A DNA stretch of 64,000 nucleotides from G965222505 sp965222505 (GCA_965222505.1 OZ244956.1:3720001-3784000), one strand, 5' to 3'; shown: positions 34,453 to 42,873, numbered from the stretch's first letter. The notes: a model not told the origin generated them from the letters alone. Made by a program: numbers and translations.

Positions 34453-35022
34453 ATGCCCAAGCTGCTCTACATATCGCTCTGCCTGCTCCTCGCCGGCTGT
34501 GGCCTCTTCGATCCGCGTACGCCGGAGCCGCCGGATGCCGGGGGGGGGACCTGGTTGCAACCCGATACGCCGGAGCGCGTGGCCGAAAATCTGCAGAATG
34601 CCATCGCAGAGCTCAGCGACCAGAACTATATTCGTTCCCTAACGACGGATTTTGAATTTGAGCCCACTGTATCTGCCGAAGCCCGTGAGCCTTTGTTGTG
34701 GACCGGTTGGGGCCGAGCACAGGAAGACACCTACTTCGGTCGGCTTAAAGATGCGGCGGCCCCTTTTGACGGGCACAGCCTGGAGTTGATCGACGTGACG
34801 CGTACCATTGTGAGTGACGACCGCTTCGTATTCGATGCCTCATACTTGCTCACGGTGCGTCACAGCCGTACGGATGAGGGTGTGCCTGTGGAAGTGCAGG
34901 GACGGCTGATCTGGGAAATCATCCAGGGCAGCGACGGCCTCTGGAAACTCCGCCGATGGACCGATCAGGAACTCGGTACCGAACCGTCGTGGTCCGACCT
35001 CAAAGCCGCTTTCGTCAAGTAA
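34453..35022 (+). CDS. Small lipoprotein of unknown function, NTF2-like (paralogue of the next gene)
   Basis: 189 residues with a lipoprotein signal (LLLAGC). The body, from TPERVAENLQNAIAELSDQNYIRSLTTDFEF to GRLIWEIIQGSDGLWKLRRWTDQE, alternates helix and long beta strands and ends with a W-x-L-x-R-W pattern as in NTF2-like/SnoaL domains. The same pattern, WRLVRWRDE, ends the neighbouring 35135 product, so the two are probably diverged paralogues (inference). Function unknown. Its start codon lies 2 bp after a 25-bp hairpin, which is likely to affect its translation. Confidence 0.75.
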   Translation: MPKLLYISLCLLLAGCGLFDPRTPEPPDAGGGTWLQPDTPERVAENLQNAIAELSDQNYIRSLTTDFEFEPTVSAEAREPLLWTGWGRAQEDTYFGRLKDAAAPFDGHSLELIDVTRTIVSDDRFVFDASYLLTVRHSRTDEGVPVEVQGRLIWEIIQGSDGLWKLRRWTDQELGTEPSWSDLKAAFVK

Positions 35023-35050
35023 GTATCTGCCTAATTATACACGTGAAGTC

Positions 35051-35134
35051 TGGTGCGGAGTGCTGCGTGTGGAGTGCGACTCCCCCCTAAAACCTGAGTC
35101 GCACCCCGCACCTCGCACCTCGCACTTCCCACTC
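35051..35134. repeat. Inverted heptamer array, TGCGAGG family
   Basis: The left arm (35053-35082) has units tgcggag tgctgcg tgtggag tgcgact; the right arm (35096-35134) has agtcgca ccccgca cctcgca cctcgca cttccca ctc. The inner 9 bp pair perfectly (35074-35082 with 35096-35104). The right arm ends at the ATG of the next gene. Confidence 0.85.
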
Positions 35135-35656
35135 ATGCACACCACCACCTTCGCATATCACCTCGTTATGGTATTGGTCGCCAGCTTTTGGGCTGCCTGC
35201 AACCCTTTTGCGCCATCGTTGGAGGAGGGTGATCCGTTTGGGGTAGTGCTGGGAGATCCGACAACCATTCCTGGTTTTTTTACCAATTTTCAGAGTGCGT
35301 ACGAATTGCGGGACATCTCCTTGTATGAACCCCTGCTGGATTCGGCATTCGTGTTTATCTATCGGGATTTTGAAGCCCAAATCGACCGGCAATGGGGGTT
35401 CGCCCAGGACTTGCAATCGACCCGGCGGCTGTTTCAAGGCTCCAATTTTATCCGGTTGCAATGGAATCAGGTCATCGCCCAGGATGTGACGGAGCAACAG
35501 CGGCAAGCCCGCATCATTCGTTCTTTCAACCTGACGGTTGCCCTGGAAGACGGAGAGGTGCTGCGGGGTGACGGAAACGTGAATTTTCGCCTCGCACGTA
35601 CAGATTCGACCGCCGCGTGGCGCTTGGTGCGCTGGCGGGATGAAAGCGAGTTGTAA
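35135..35656 (+). CDS. Small secreted protein of unknown function, NTF2-like
   Basis: 173 residues from ATG 35135. An in-frame start at 35060 would translate the heptamer repeat itself (residues such as ESHPAPRTSHF), so it is rejected. The N-terminus MVLVASFWAACNPFAP is a lipoprotein-type signal with Cys at the cleavage site (SFWAAC is a loose lipobox). The body (FFTNFQSAYELRDISLYEPLLDSAFVFIYRD) resembles NTF2-like proteins with a helical start and a strand-rich end (WRLVRWRDESEL). It is a probable paralogue of the preceding lipoprotein. No catalytic residues are evident. Confidence 0.7.
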   Translation: MHTTTFAYHLVMVLVASFWAACNPFAPSLEEGDPFGVVLGDPTTIPGFFTNFQSAYELRDISLYEPLLDSAFVFIYRDFEAQIDRQWGFAQDLQSTRRLFQGSNFIRLQWNQVIAQDVTEQQRQARIIRSFNLTVALEDGEVLRGDGNVNFRLARTDSTAAWRLVRWRDESEL

Positions 35657-35670
35657 AGGTTGTATCTTGG

Positions 35671-35782
35671 CGTATTGCGTATTGCGTGATGCTGGCTCGG
35701 ATGTTACAGGCCGAATACTCGTTTAGGCAGGCCAATAATCTGAAGCTTGGCACAACATTAGGGATAAAGTTCACGCAACACG
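35671..35782. repeat. Inverted heptamer array, GTATTGC family, long spacer
   Basis: Left arm cgtattg cgtattg cgtgatg (35671-35691); right arm tcacgcaacacg (35771-35782) matches the complement of 35678-35689 at 11 of 12 positions. The 81-bp spacer has no gene. It follows the 35135 gene by 14 bp. Confidence 0.6.
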
Positions 35783-35858
35783 TATTCACCTACAAAGAAA
35801 CATACGCTCATTTGAATGTGCTTCTGCTTTCAAAAGGGCGCTAACGCTACCCATCTCC

Positions 35859-37220
35859 ATGCAAAAAGCATTAGCCTACGCCCAGGGCCATTTCGACACC
35901 TTTATCGGCCAATTGGAAGACCTGTTGCGCATCCCCTCCATCAGCGCGGATTCCGCTTATGCGGGCGATGTACGCCGGTGCGCCGAATGGCTGGCCGACG
36001 AGTTTCGCCGGATCGGTATGCAAACGGTTCAGATTATGGAAACGGGCGGCCATCCGGCTGTTTTTGCCAGTTATGAAGAGGACCCCGCCCTGCCTACCGT
36101 CCTCTGCTACGGCCATTACGATGTGCAACCGCCCGATCCCCTCGAACTCTGGGAAACCAACCCCTTCGAGCCGACGCACAAAAACGGCGATCTGTATGCC
36201 CGTGGGTCCTGTGACGACAAGGGCCAATCGTTCATGCACCTCAAGGCCGCTGAATCCTATCTCAATACCACCGGCTTGCCTCTCAACCTGAAGTTTATTA
36301 TCGAAGGGGAAGAGGAGGTCGGCTCTGAAAATCTGGCTTCGTTTCTGGAAGCCAACAAAGACCTGCTTAAAGCCGACGTCGTCCTGATCTCCGACACGGC
36401 CCTGTTTGACAAGGATGTGCCGTCGATTACGGCGGGTCTGCGTGGCCTCGCCTACATTGAGGTTGAGCTTACCGGTCCGAATCGGGATTTGCACTCCGGG
36501 GTCTACGGCGGTGCCATTGAAAACCCCGCCAATGCCCTGGCCCGGCTGATCTCCGACTTGCACGATGAAAACCACCACATCACCATTCCCGGTTTTTATG
36601 ACGATGTACGTGACCTCACCCCCGAAGAACGGGCTGCATACGCCTCGCTGCCGTTCAATGAACCCGATTGGCTGGGGGCCGTAGGCGTAGACGCCGCCCG
36701 GACCGAGGCGGGGTTCTCCATCCTGGAAGCCCGGACGGCCCGGCCCACGCTGGACGTCAACGGCATCTGGGGCGGTTACCAGGGCGAAGGGGCCAAAACG
36801 GTACTGCCCGCCAAAGCCGGGGCCAAAATCTCGATGCGCCTCGTGCCGGATCAGGACCCGGATACGGTCTATGGTAAGATCCAGGCCTACTTTGAAGCCA
36901 ACACCCCGCCGACGATGAAACTGGATTTCCGTGCATTGCACGGCGGTATGCCGGTGCTGGTCAATACCAAAAGCCGGGCCATGCAAGCCGCAGCCGAAGC
37001 CATGGAAGCCGTCTACGGTAAACCCCCGGTCTTTACCCGTGGCGGTGGCAGCATCCCCATCGTCGCTGATTTTAAAGACGTACTCGGCCTGGACAGCGTC
37101 CTGTTCGGCTTTGGTCTCAACACAGATGCCCTGCACTCGCCGAACGAACACTTCGGCATGGATCGGTTCAAAAACGGTATCCTCGCCACCATCCGGTTCT
37201 TCGACGCCTACGCGAAATGA
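35859..37220 (+). CDS. M20-family metallopeptidase (dipeptidase, CNDP-like)
   Basis: 453 residues. The zinc-site pattern of M20 dipeptidases is present: VLCYGHYDVQPPDP (first His and Asp), RGSCDDKGQSFMHLKAAESYL (bridging Asp), FIIEGEEEVGSEN (catalytic and ligand Glu), VVLISDT (Asp), and NTDALHSPNEHFGMDRF (the final His). A dimerisation lid domain lies between ~200 and 330 (LTGPNRDLHSGVYGGAIENPANAL). It has no signal peptide and should hydrolyse cytosolic dipeptides. The stop codon sits directly next to a heptamer repeat. Confidence 0.93.
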   Translation: MQKALAYAQGHFDTFIGQLEDLLRIPSISADSAYAGDVRRCAEWLADEFRRIGMQTVQIMETGGHPAVFASYEEDPALPTVLCYGHYDVQPPDPLELWETNPFEPTHKNGDLYARGSCDDKGQSFMHLKAAESYLNTTGLPLNLKFIIEGEEEVGSENLASFLEANKDLLKADVVLISDTALFDKDVPSITAGLRGLAYIEVELTGPNRDLHSGVYGGAIENPANALARLISDLHDENHHITIPGFYDDVRDLTPEERAAYASLPFNEPDWLGAVGVDAARTEAGFSILEARTARPTLDVNGIWGGYQGEGAKTVLPAKAGAKISMRLVPDQDPDTVYGKIQAYFEANTPPTMKLDFRALHGGMPVLVNTKSRAMQAAAEAMEAVYGKPPVFTRGGGSIPIVADFKDVLGLDSVLFGFGLNTDALHSPNEHFGMDRFKNGILATIRFFDAYAK

Positions 37221-37361
37221 CGTTCTACGTGCGACGTTCTACGTTATCTGACCCTTAAATCTGGAATGGATCCCAAAAGATCGGGTTGGTTCGCACGCCC
37301 CGTGTCTAGCACTGCATTTAGGCACGAGAAACGTAGAACGTAGAACGTCGCACGTAGAACG
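37221..37361. repeat. Inverted heptamer array, GTTCTAC family, 25-bp perfect arms
   Basis: The left arm 37221-37245 (identical to 378-402) is matched exactly by its complement at 37337-37361, including the variant unit cgtgcga. One extra unit lies at 37329-37336, and the spacer is about 83 bp. It fills the gap between the convergent peptidase and propeller genes and could end both transcripts. Confidence 0.9.
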
Positions 37362-37368
37362 CCCTGCC

Positions 37369-38949
37369 TTATCCGTTGCTCACGAACGCGATGTATTTTC
37401 CATCCGGCGACCAGGACGGCACGTTGATGGTGCCTTGCCCGCCGTAGACGTAGCCGATAATGCGGGGGGTGCCGCCATCGGCGGGCATCAGACGGAGGTA
37501 GACCTGTTTGTAGTACGGGTGTGCGCCTGGGGGGACTTCGGGCAGGTAGGAGATGAAAGCAACCCGTTTGCCGTCGGGAGAGATATGGGGAAACCAGTCG
37601 TTGAGCTCGTCAAAGGTGAGTTGTTCGGGGGTTTCACCGTTGGGTCCCATGCGCCAGAGTTGCATGTTGCCGGAACGGACAGAGTTGAAGTAGATGTATT
37701 TCCCATCCGGGGTATATTCCGGCCCATCGTCCAGCCCTTCGGTTTCGGTGAGGCGCTCTTCTGCACCGCCTTCAGTCCGGATACGGTAGACGTCATAGTG
37801 GTCGGCCTCGCCCCGGCGGGCGACGTACGTCAGGTATTGGCCGTCCGGTGAGATGCCGTGCAGGTAGGAGGGGCCTGTGGGGGTCACTTGCTTCGGGGTG
37901 CCGCCGGTGGTGGGGAGGGTGTAGATCACAGATTGCCCATCGTGTTCTTCGGCATGATGACTGATCGCCAGGGTTTGTCCGTCGAAGGAGATCACGTGGT
38001 CATTGTTGTTACGGTCGGCGAAGCCGGTATCGATCACTTCCGGTTGCCGGGCTTCCAGGTCAAACCGGTAGAGCAAGCCTTCCTGGTTGTAGATGAGGGC
38101 CTTGCCGTCCGGTGTCCAGTTGGGAGCTTGCAGGGAGGTAGAGATACGGTGTAGGACTGTGCGTTCGCCGGTATCGACGTTGAGCACCTCCAGGTTGCTC
38201 CCCAGGAACGGGTCCCGGTTGGCGACGAAGTCGTCGGCGGCTTGCCGGATGACACGGACATTTTCAAAGACGGCTTCCTCGACTGCATCCGCATTGTGGG
38301 CACACACGAACAGGCCAACGTACACCGCATTGCCCAGGTCCAGTTCGATTTCTTCTCGCGTAAACGGCTCGCCAAGACGCGCTACCGAAAGGGTGTAGAC
38401 CTTGCCTTTTCGGGCCAATTGGATCACGTCGGGGGCCATCGCGCTGGATTGGACTTCTTCTGTTTCAGCACCAGGTGTACGCCGAAACTGGAGGGAGGTG
38501 AGCCCGTCACCGTGAACCGTGGCATCGGCATAGGCGGCATCGGCATCAAGGCTCGAACGCACCATCCAGCCGAGCTTCCGGTGGGGGTCTACCCCATCGC
38601 CCAGGAAGCGTGCCCTGGCCCGGAGGACGAAATCTCCTTCCATACGTTTCCACAGAAAAGAGAAGGCATCGCGGTCGTACCACATGTTTTCACCGGACCC
38701 TGAGAGGTGGTAGGTCTGGCTATGGCCGTTATAAATGGCATTGCCGGAATGGTTGACCATCCCCACATCCGTATGGCCATCAAAAAGTCCCACCGGCGTC
38801 TGCGCCGATACAGAAAAGGTCATCATCAGCAGTACGATTAGGGTAAGGCCATACAAGGAAATGGTGCCGCGTGGAATCCATACGTAGGGACACGACGTGT
38901 CGTGTCCGTACTTGGGTGTGGCACATTGTTCGATCAGGATATTGGGCAT
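37369..38949 (-). CDS. Secreted TolB/PD40-like beta-propeller protein with N-terminal lectin-like domain
   Basis: 526 residues from ATG 38949. The hydrophobic stretch SLYGLTLIVLLMMTFSVSAQ is the signal peptide core, with an unusually long ~30-residue n-region. Residues ~55-215 resemble a DUF1349/concanavalin-like domain (AFSFLWKRMEGDFVLRARARF, KLGWMVRSSLDADAAYADATVHG). The rest consists of PD40/WD40-like repeats with the SPDGK/DGQYLTY pattern (YTPDGKYIYFNS, ISPDGKRVAFIS, WSPDGKYIAFVS). The n-region is partly encoded by a palindromic repeat at 38884-38911, so the start remains uncertain. It lies 10 bp after the mannanase gene and probably belongs to that operon. Confidence 0.8.
   Translation of the reverse strand: MPNILIEQCATPKYGHDTSCPYVWIPRGTISLYGLTLIVLLMMTFSVSAQTPVGLFDGHTDVGMVNHSGNAIYNGHSQTYHLSGSGENMWYDRDAFSFLWKRMEGDFVLRARARFLGDGVDPHRKLGWMVRSSLDADAAYADATVHGDGLTSLQFRRTPGAETEEVQSSAMAPDVIQLARKGKVYTLSVARLGEPFTREEIELDLGNAVYVGLFVCAHNADAVEEAVFENVRVIRQAADDFVANRDPFLGSNLEVLNVDTGERTVLHRISTSLQAPNWTPDGKALIYNQEGLLYRFDLEARQPEVIDTGFADRNNNDHVISFDGQTLAISHHAEEHDGQSVIYTLPTTGGTPKQVTPTGPSYLHGISPDGQYLTYVARRGEADHYDVYRIRTEGGAEERLTETEGLDDGPEYTPDGKYIYFNSVRSGNMQLWRMGPNGETPEQLTFDELNDWFPHISPDGKRVAFISYLPEVPPGAHPYYKQVYLRLMPADGGTPRIIGYVYGGQGTINVPSWSPDGKYIAFVSNG
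38884..38911. repeat. REP-like palindrome inside the coding start of the propeller gene
   Basis: The stem gta-g-ggacacgac pairs with gtcgtgtcc-g-tac around a 2-bp loop: 12 bp plus one mismatch. It encodes part of the unusual n-region of the signal peptide. Its look is that of a dispersed palindromic unit. Confidence 0.6.
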
Positions 38950-38959
38950 TGGGGGAGGA

Positions 38960-40141
38960 TTATTTATACAATTCCGGCAGGGTATCGCCGAAAAGTACGA
39001 AGGGATGTTCGTAGAACCGGATAAAATCCGGGGCGCTGGGGTGGCCGGCATAAGGGGCGTAGTGGTGACCAGGTTGATTTTTTTGGTTGGCGTTGCGCCA
39101 GACCATCGCGTAGCTGATGCGGCGGCTGACCGGGTCTCTGGTAATGGCGCGCAGGAGGCGTTTGGTCCACCATTCTTTGTGTTTGATGCCCTCGGAGCCG
39201 GTTTCGGTCAGGGCGGCCAGTTTGCCTCGGGCCTCAGCCATCTCGACGAGCATGCAGAGGCGTTGGGTCATATGTTTGACCGTCCATTTTGAGGAAAGGG
39301 CGTGGTAGTCGTCGTAGCCAAAGAGGTCTACGTATTCGTCTCCGGGGTAGTGTTCAAGGTAAGTTTCCTTGGTGTTAAACTGATCGGTCGAGTAGGCATA
39401 AATGAGGTTGTGCAACTCCTTTTCATTGCGGAGGTATTCGACCGTGAAGCGCCACAGTTGTTTGTAGGCTTCGGGGCTGCGGTGTTTTTTGCCCCACCAG
39501 AACCAACTGCCGGTGTGCTCATGGAAGGGTCGAAAAATGATGGGGGGCGGTACACCGATGCCGAGCCATGCCATGGGGCCGGTTTTGAGGCCGTCCACAA
39601 ATTCGGCGAAGCGGTCCAGGGCTTGCCGGTACCATGCGTGATGGGTGCCGCCGGGCAGGATGGCATCGACGGCTGGGGTGGTGTCCCAGGAGTTGCCACC
39701 GGAGACCGGGTTGTTCATATGCCAGCTTACCGTCAGGATGCCGCCGCGCTCGTAGCCCTGTTTCATCCAATGCTGCATGTCGTCGAAGCGGACGCCGTCC
39801 AGGTTGGCTTCGGCCCCGATTTCCAGATCGCCGAGTTCCCAGCCGTAGACGGCCGGATAGGCCCCGGTCACGTCCTTGACATCGGAGCGGCCCTCTTCGC
39901 GCCACCAGGTTACCCCATAGGCCAGGTCGTCCTGATGGCCGAAGAGGACGGCTTCCGGGGCCAGTTGCTGGAGGTTTTTATAGAGGGCCTTGGTTTCTTC
40001 TGTGGCATCGGGATCGATGAGGGCCATGCCGGGTCGGGGGGTAGGGGTCAACGGAGCCGTGGTGCTACAGGCCCCGAGCAACAGGGTAAGGCCGAGGAGG
40101 AGCAGCGGGGGACGGGCCGTGGCGTTGTACATGGCAAGCAC
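38960..40141 (-). CDS. GH26 endo-beta-1,4-mannanase lipoprotein
   Basis: 393 residues with a lipoprotein signal (LTLLLGAC, anchor C25). The GH26 fold is marked by VLFGHQDDLAYGVTW near the start, acid/base E208 in FRPFHEHTGSWFWWG, and nucleophile E313 in AALTETGSEG. It should cut internal beta-1,4-mannosidic bonds at the cell surface or in the periplasm. Its neighbours upstream on the same strand are a cellobiose 2-epimerase and a GH130 phosphorylase, which complete the intracellular route for mannobiose. A possible promoter lies at 40183-40211 in the 191-bp gap before the epimerase gene. Confidence 0.94.
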   Translation of the reverse strand: MLAMYNATARPPLLLLGLTLLLGACSTTAPLTPTPRPGMALIDPDATEETKALYKNLQQLAPEAVLFGHQDDLAYGVTWWREEGRSDVKDVTGAYPAVYGWELGDLEIGAEANLDGVRFDDMQHWMKQGYERGGILTVSWHMNNPVSGGNSWDTTPAVDAILPGGTHHAWYRQALDRFAEFVDGLKTGPMAWLGIGVPPPIIFRPFHEHTGSWFWWGKKHRSPEAYKQLWRFTVEYLRNEKELHNLIYAYSTDQFNTKETYLEHYPGDEYVDLFGYDDYHALSSKWTVKHMTQRLCMLVEMAEARGKLAALTETGSEGIKHKEWWTKRLLRAITRDPVSRRISYAMVWRNANQKNQPGHHYAPYAGHPSAPDFIRFYEHPFVLFGDTLPELYK

Positions 40142-40182
40142 AGATAAACATCACTTCAATCGGGTTTGTGTCGATCGTTCTG

Positions 40183-40211
40183 CAATTAATCAAAATAAAT
40201 TAGTATGTCAA
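40183..40211 (-). promoter_or_regulatory. Candidate promoter of the mannanase gene
   Basis: On the minus strand TTGACA (40211-40206), a 17-bp AT-rich spacer and TAATTG (40188-40183), ending ~42 bp before the start at 40141. The -35 is perfect; the -10 matches TATAAT weakly. Confidence 0.4.
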
Positions 40212-40332
40212 CCCTATTTTTCCCATAACCACCATGCCACCCAACACCATACCGCAATAAATAGGATAACCCTGCTTTTCATGGATATTCTCCGTCTCAA
40301 AAAAAATAATACCCCATTGGCAGAATGCTGTT

Positions 40333-41538
40333 TCATCTGTTCGTTCGGCGTATCAACTCAAGGCAGGCGCGGGCGTTGTGGTAGGGGGCTTTCCAGGGGC
40401 CGAGTTTGTCTTCCCGGCGGATCGGCTTGCCGGTGCGGGTGACGCTGTACAGCCAGCCCCCATGCTTCCGGTCGATGAGGTGCTGTTGGATGTAATTCCA
40501 GAGGCGTAACGTTGCATCCAGGTAGGATACTTCTCCAGAAAGTTGAAAGGCATTCAGGCTACCGATCATGGCCTCGGCCTGGCACCACCAGATTTTGTCG
40601 GTGTCGGTGATGCCCTGTGCAAGGGTACCTTCGTTCATCAGGCCACCGTCGGTATCCACTCCCCTGTCGAGCGCGGCCTGTGCCATTTGGAGGGCTGTCG
40701 TGTGAATGGTCTTGGTGAGGGCTTTGTCTTTCAGTACCTCGGTGGCTTCGACGAGGAGCCAGCTTGTTTCGAGATCGTGCCCGAAGGATAGTGTATCGGA
40801 GACCGGCTTCCATGCCTTGTCCACGGCATAGCACAAATGGTGGGTTCCAGGATCGATCAACCGATCTAGAAACAGCGTGACTATGGTTTTAAGGGCCGCA
40901 TGTAACGATGGATCAGGGTGAATGCGCAGGAGTGTGGTGTAGGCTTCCAGGACGTGCAAGTGGGTGTTCATGGTCTTGGCCCCGGCGGGTTCCTTCTCGC
41001 TCAGGGTGGCTTCCGGAAGATGGGTCCAGTATGGGCTAAACACCTCCAGGTAGCCGCCATGAACCTGATCTCGGGTAAAGGCTTGCATGGCCTCAAATTG
41101 GTAGCGTGCCCGACGGAGCACATCCGGCTTCTCTGTCAGCCGGTAATATTCGGAGAGGGCATAGAGGGCGAACGCCTGTGCATAGGTTCGCTTGTGTGTG
41201 TCAAGGGGGCAGCCTCTGGCGTCCAACATCCAATACACACCGCCAAATTTTCCATCGAAGAAATAATCCGTCAGGTAGGCATAGGCCCGGTCGGCCATGG
41301 CGCGGTAAGCAGGGTCCGGGGTCATCCGGGCCGCTGCCGAGAAGGTCCAGAGGATGCGGGTGTTTAGAATGAGGCTCTTGGGGGCATCGGGTAAACGTTG
41401 GTGCAGGCCATCTATCCGGCCTATGAAGCCACCCCGCTCGGTATCGGGTGCGTGTTTCAACCAGTAGGGCAGGATGTTACCGGTGAGTTCCTGCCGAGCC
41501 TCGGTTTGGAGTCGGGCGAGTTGATCGGCGGTGGTCAT
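40333..41538 (-). CDS. Cellobiose 2-epimerase (AGE superfamily)
   Basis: 401 residues. The (alpha/alpha)6 barrel family is recognised by GGFIGRIDG, KSLILNTRILWTFSAAAR, GGVYWMLDARG, KRTYAQAFALYALSEYY, FGHDLETSWLLVEA (catalytic His), KIWWCQAEAMIGSLNA and GPWKAPYHNARACLE (catalytic His). It converts beta-1,4-mannobiose to 4-O-beta-mannosyl-glucose (and cellobiose similarly) in the cytoplasm. The start overlaps the GH130 stop by 4 bp (ATGA, 41535-41538), so the enzyme is made in step with the phosphorylase that uses its product. This pairing is the known mannobiose pathway of Rhodothermus and Bacteroides. Confidence 0.95.
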   Translation of the reverse strand: MTTADQLARLQTEARQELTGNILPYWLKHAPDTERGGFIGRIDGLHQRLPDAPKSLILNTRILWTFSAAARMTPDPAYRAMADRAYAYLTDYFFDGKFGGVYWMLDARGCPLDTHKRTYAQAFALYALSEYYRLTEKPDVLRRARYQFEAMQAFTRDQVHGGYLEVFSPYWTHLPEATLSEKEPAGAKTMNTHLHVLEAYTTLLRIHPDPSLHAALKTIVTLFLDRLIDPGTHHLCYAVDKAWKPVSDTLSFGHDLETSWLLVEATEVLKDKALTKTIHTTALQMAQAALDRGVDTDGGLMNEGTLAQGITDTDKIWWCQAEAMIGSLNAFQLSGEVSYLDATLRLWNYIQQHLIDRKHGGWLYSVTRTGKPIRREDKLGPWKAPYHNARACLELIRRTNR

Positions 41539-42731
41539 GACGGGGTATAGCCTCGGTCGTGCAAATTTTGATCGATCAGCACGATGCGTTGTGCCACGCT
41601 AGCTGCCGAGCGTAGGCCGTCCGGCGGGGTATGCTTGACGTAATCCAGCAAGCGTTCGATGGAGGAGGTGGCCACATGCACACGGGTATCGGAGGCTCCA
41701 TAATAGATGAACACCGTGCCCTTAGGTTTATCATCGGCAATCCAACCGTTACTGAAGGCCACATTGGACACATCGCCCACGCGTTCCTCTCCCTCTGGTG
41801 CAAGGAAATACCCGCCCGGTGCATACGTGACGCGCCAGGGTTGGGCCAAATCAGTCATGAACAGGTAAAGTACGTAGCGAAGCCCCGCGGCGGTGTTGCG
41901 TACGCCGTGGGCCAGGTGCAGCCAGCCTTCCGGGGTTTTGATCGGTGGAGGACCCTGACCGTTTTTGGTTTCCTTGATGGTATGGTAGGCGCGGACATCT
42001 ACAATGTGCTCTTCCGTAATGACGGCGTTTTCCATGTCATCGGCCAGGCCCCAGCCGATGCCGCTGCCGGAGCCTGTATCGATAAAGCCATCCTGCGGGC
42101 GGGTGTAAAACGCGTACCGGCCATCCACAAACTCGGGATGCAACACTACGTTACGCTGCTGGGCCGAGGGCGTTTTGAGGTCCGGCAAGCGCTCCCAGTG
42201 CACCAGATCTTTGGTGCGGGCAAGGCCAGCCTGGGCCACGGCAGAAGACCAATCGCCGGGCGGGGCGTTCGGGTCCTTGCGCTCGGTGCAAAACACGCCG
42301 TAGATCCAGCCGTCTTCATGGGCAATCAGGCGCATATCATAGACGTTTACATCCGGTTCCTCTGTTTCCGGCATCACCACTGGCCGGTCCCAGAACCGAA
42401 ACCCGTTGATGCCGTTCGGGCTTTCGGCAACGGCAAAGAACGATTTGCGATCGTACCCTTCCACGCGGGCCATCAGAAGGTATTTCCCTTTCCATTTCAT
42501 GGCCCCGGCATTAAACACGGCATTGATGCCTTGCCGCTCCATCAAAAAAGGATTGGTGTGCGGGTCGAGGTCATACCGCCAGAACAACGGCGTGTGCGCT
42601 GCCGTCAGCACCGGGAATTGGTAGCGCTGGAAAATCCCGTTGCCGGGGAGGATGGGGGCGTTAGGCTGTGCCAGGAGCGCATCGTGTGCGGTCTGGAGGG
42701 CGTTGAGGCGGGCGGTGAAGGGGGGCATCAT
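41535..42731 (-). CDS. GH130 4-O-beta-D-mannosyl-D-glucose phosphorylase
   Basis: 398 residues from ATG 42731; the frame is open further upstream, but that part lies in a structured repeat and is not protein-like. The GH130 five-bladed propeller has the conserved segments NAVFNAGAMKWKGKYLLMARVEG, EEPDVNVYDMRLIAHEDGWIYG (catalytic Asp region), NVVLHPEFVDGRYAFYTRPQD, and LHLAHGVRNTAAGLRYVLYLFM. It phosphorolyses mannosyl-glucose to mannose-1-phosphate and glucose. It works with the coupled epimerase gene that follows. Together with the GH26 mannanase they form a beta-mannan catabolic operon. Confidence 0.95.
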   Translation of the reverse strand: MMPPFTARLNALQTAHDALLAQPNAPILPGNGIFQRYQFPVLTAAHTPLFWRYDLDPHTNPFLMERQGINAVFNAGAMKWKGKYLLMARVEGYDRKSFFAVAESPNGINGFRFWDRPVVMPETEEPDVNVYDMRLIAHEDGWIYGVFCTERKDPNAPPGDWSSAVAQAGLARTKDLVHWERLPDLKTPSAQQRNVVLHPEFVDGRYAFYTRPQDGFIDTGSGSGIGWGLADDMENAVITEEHIVDVRAYHTIKETKNGQGPPPIKTPEGWLHLAHGVRNTAAGLRYVLYLFMTDLAQPWRVTYAPGGYFLAPEGEERVGDVSNVAFSNGWIADDKPKGTVFIYYGASDTRVHVATSSIERLLDYVKHTPPDGLRSAASVAQRIVLIDQNLHDRGYTPS

Positions 42732-42759
42732 TATTGGTTGAGAACGTGGGTCGGGTGAC

Positions 42760-42873
42760 CTCCCCTGGCTGGTACCTACGCTTCGCCTGTGGGCACCAAC
42801 CTGTCCCCTCCTCAACCGAGGAGGGGACAGGTGCTGGAGCTACGAACGGAGTGTAGCTTCAGCACCAGGGGAG
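42760..42873. repeat. 114-bp four-way-junction element (outer stem plus three hairpins)
   Basis: Outer stem: ctcccctgg (42760-42768) with ccaggggag (42865-42873). Inside, almost without unpaired linker bases, are three hairpins. Hairpin 1 (42770-42798) has stem tggt..cctacg with pairing interrupted once. Hairpin 2 is a perfect 15-bp stem, 42799-42813 with 42818-42832, and a 4-nt loop aacc. Hairpin 3 has an 11-bp stem, 42833-42843 with 42853-42863, and one GU pair. It lies between the truncated symporter gene and the GH130 start. It could be a MITE/REP-type mobile element, or a structured leader of the phosphorylase mRNA. Confidence 0.85.

Noticed and set aside
35060..35134. An upstream start for the small secreted protein at 35135
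   Set aside because: Translation would run through the heptamer repeat and place the signal peptide about 25 residues inside the protein.
35871..37151. Long antisense frame over the M20 peptidase
   Set aside because: Same reason; the plus-strand gene has all its metal-binding motifs.
42732..42815. An N-terminal extension of the GH130 phosphorylase
   Set aside because: It would translate the four-way-junction element, and family members begin at about the MPPFTARL position.
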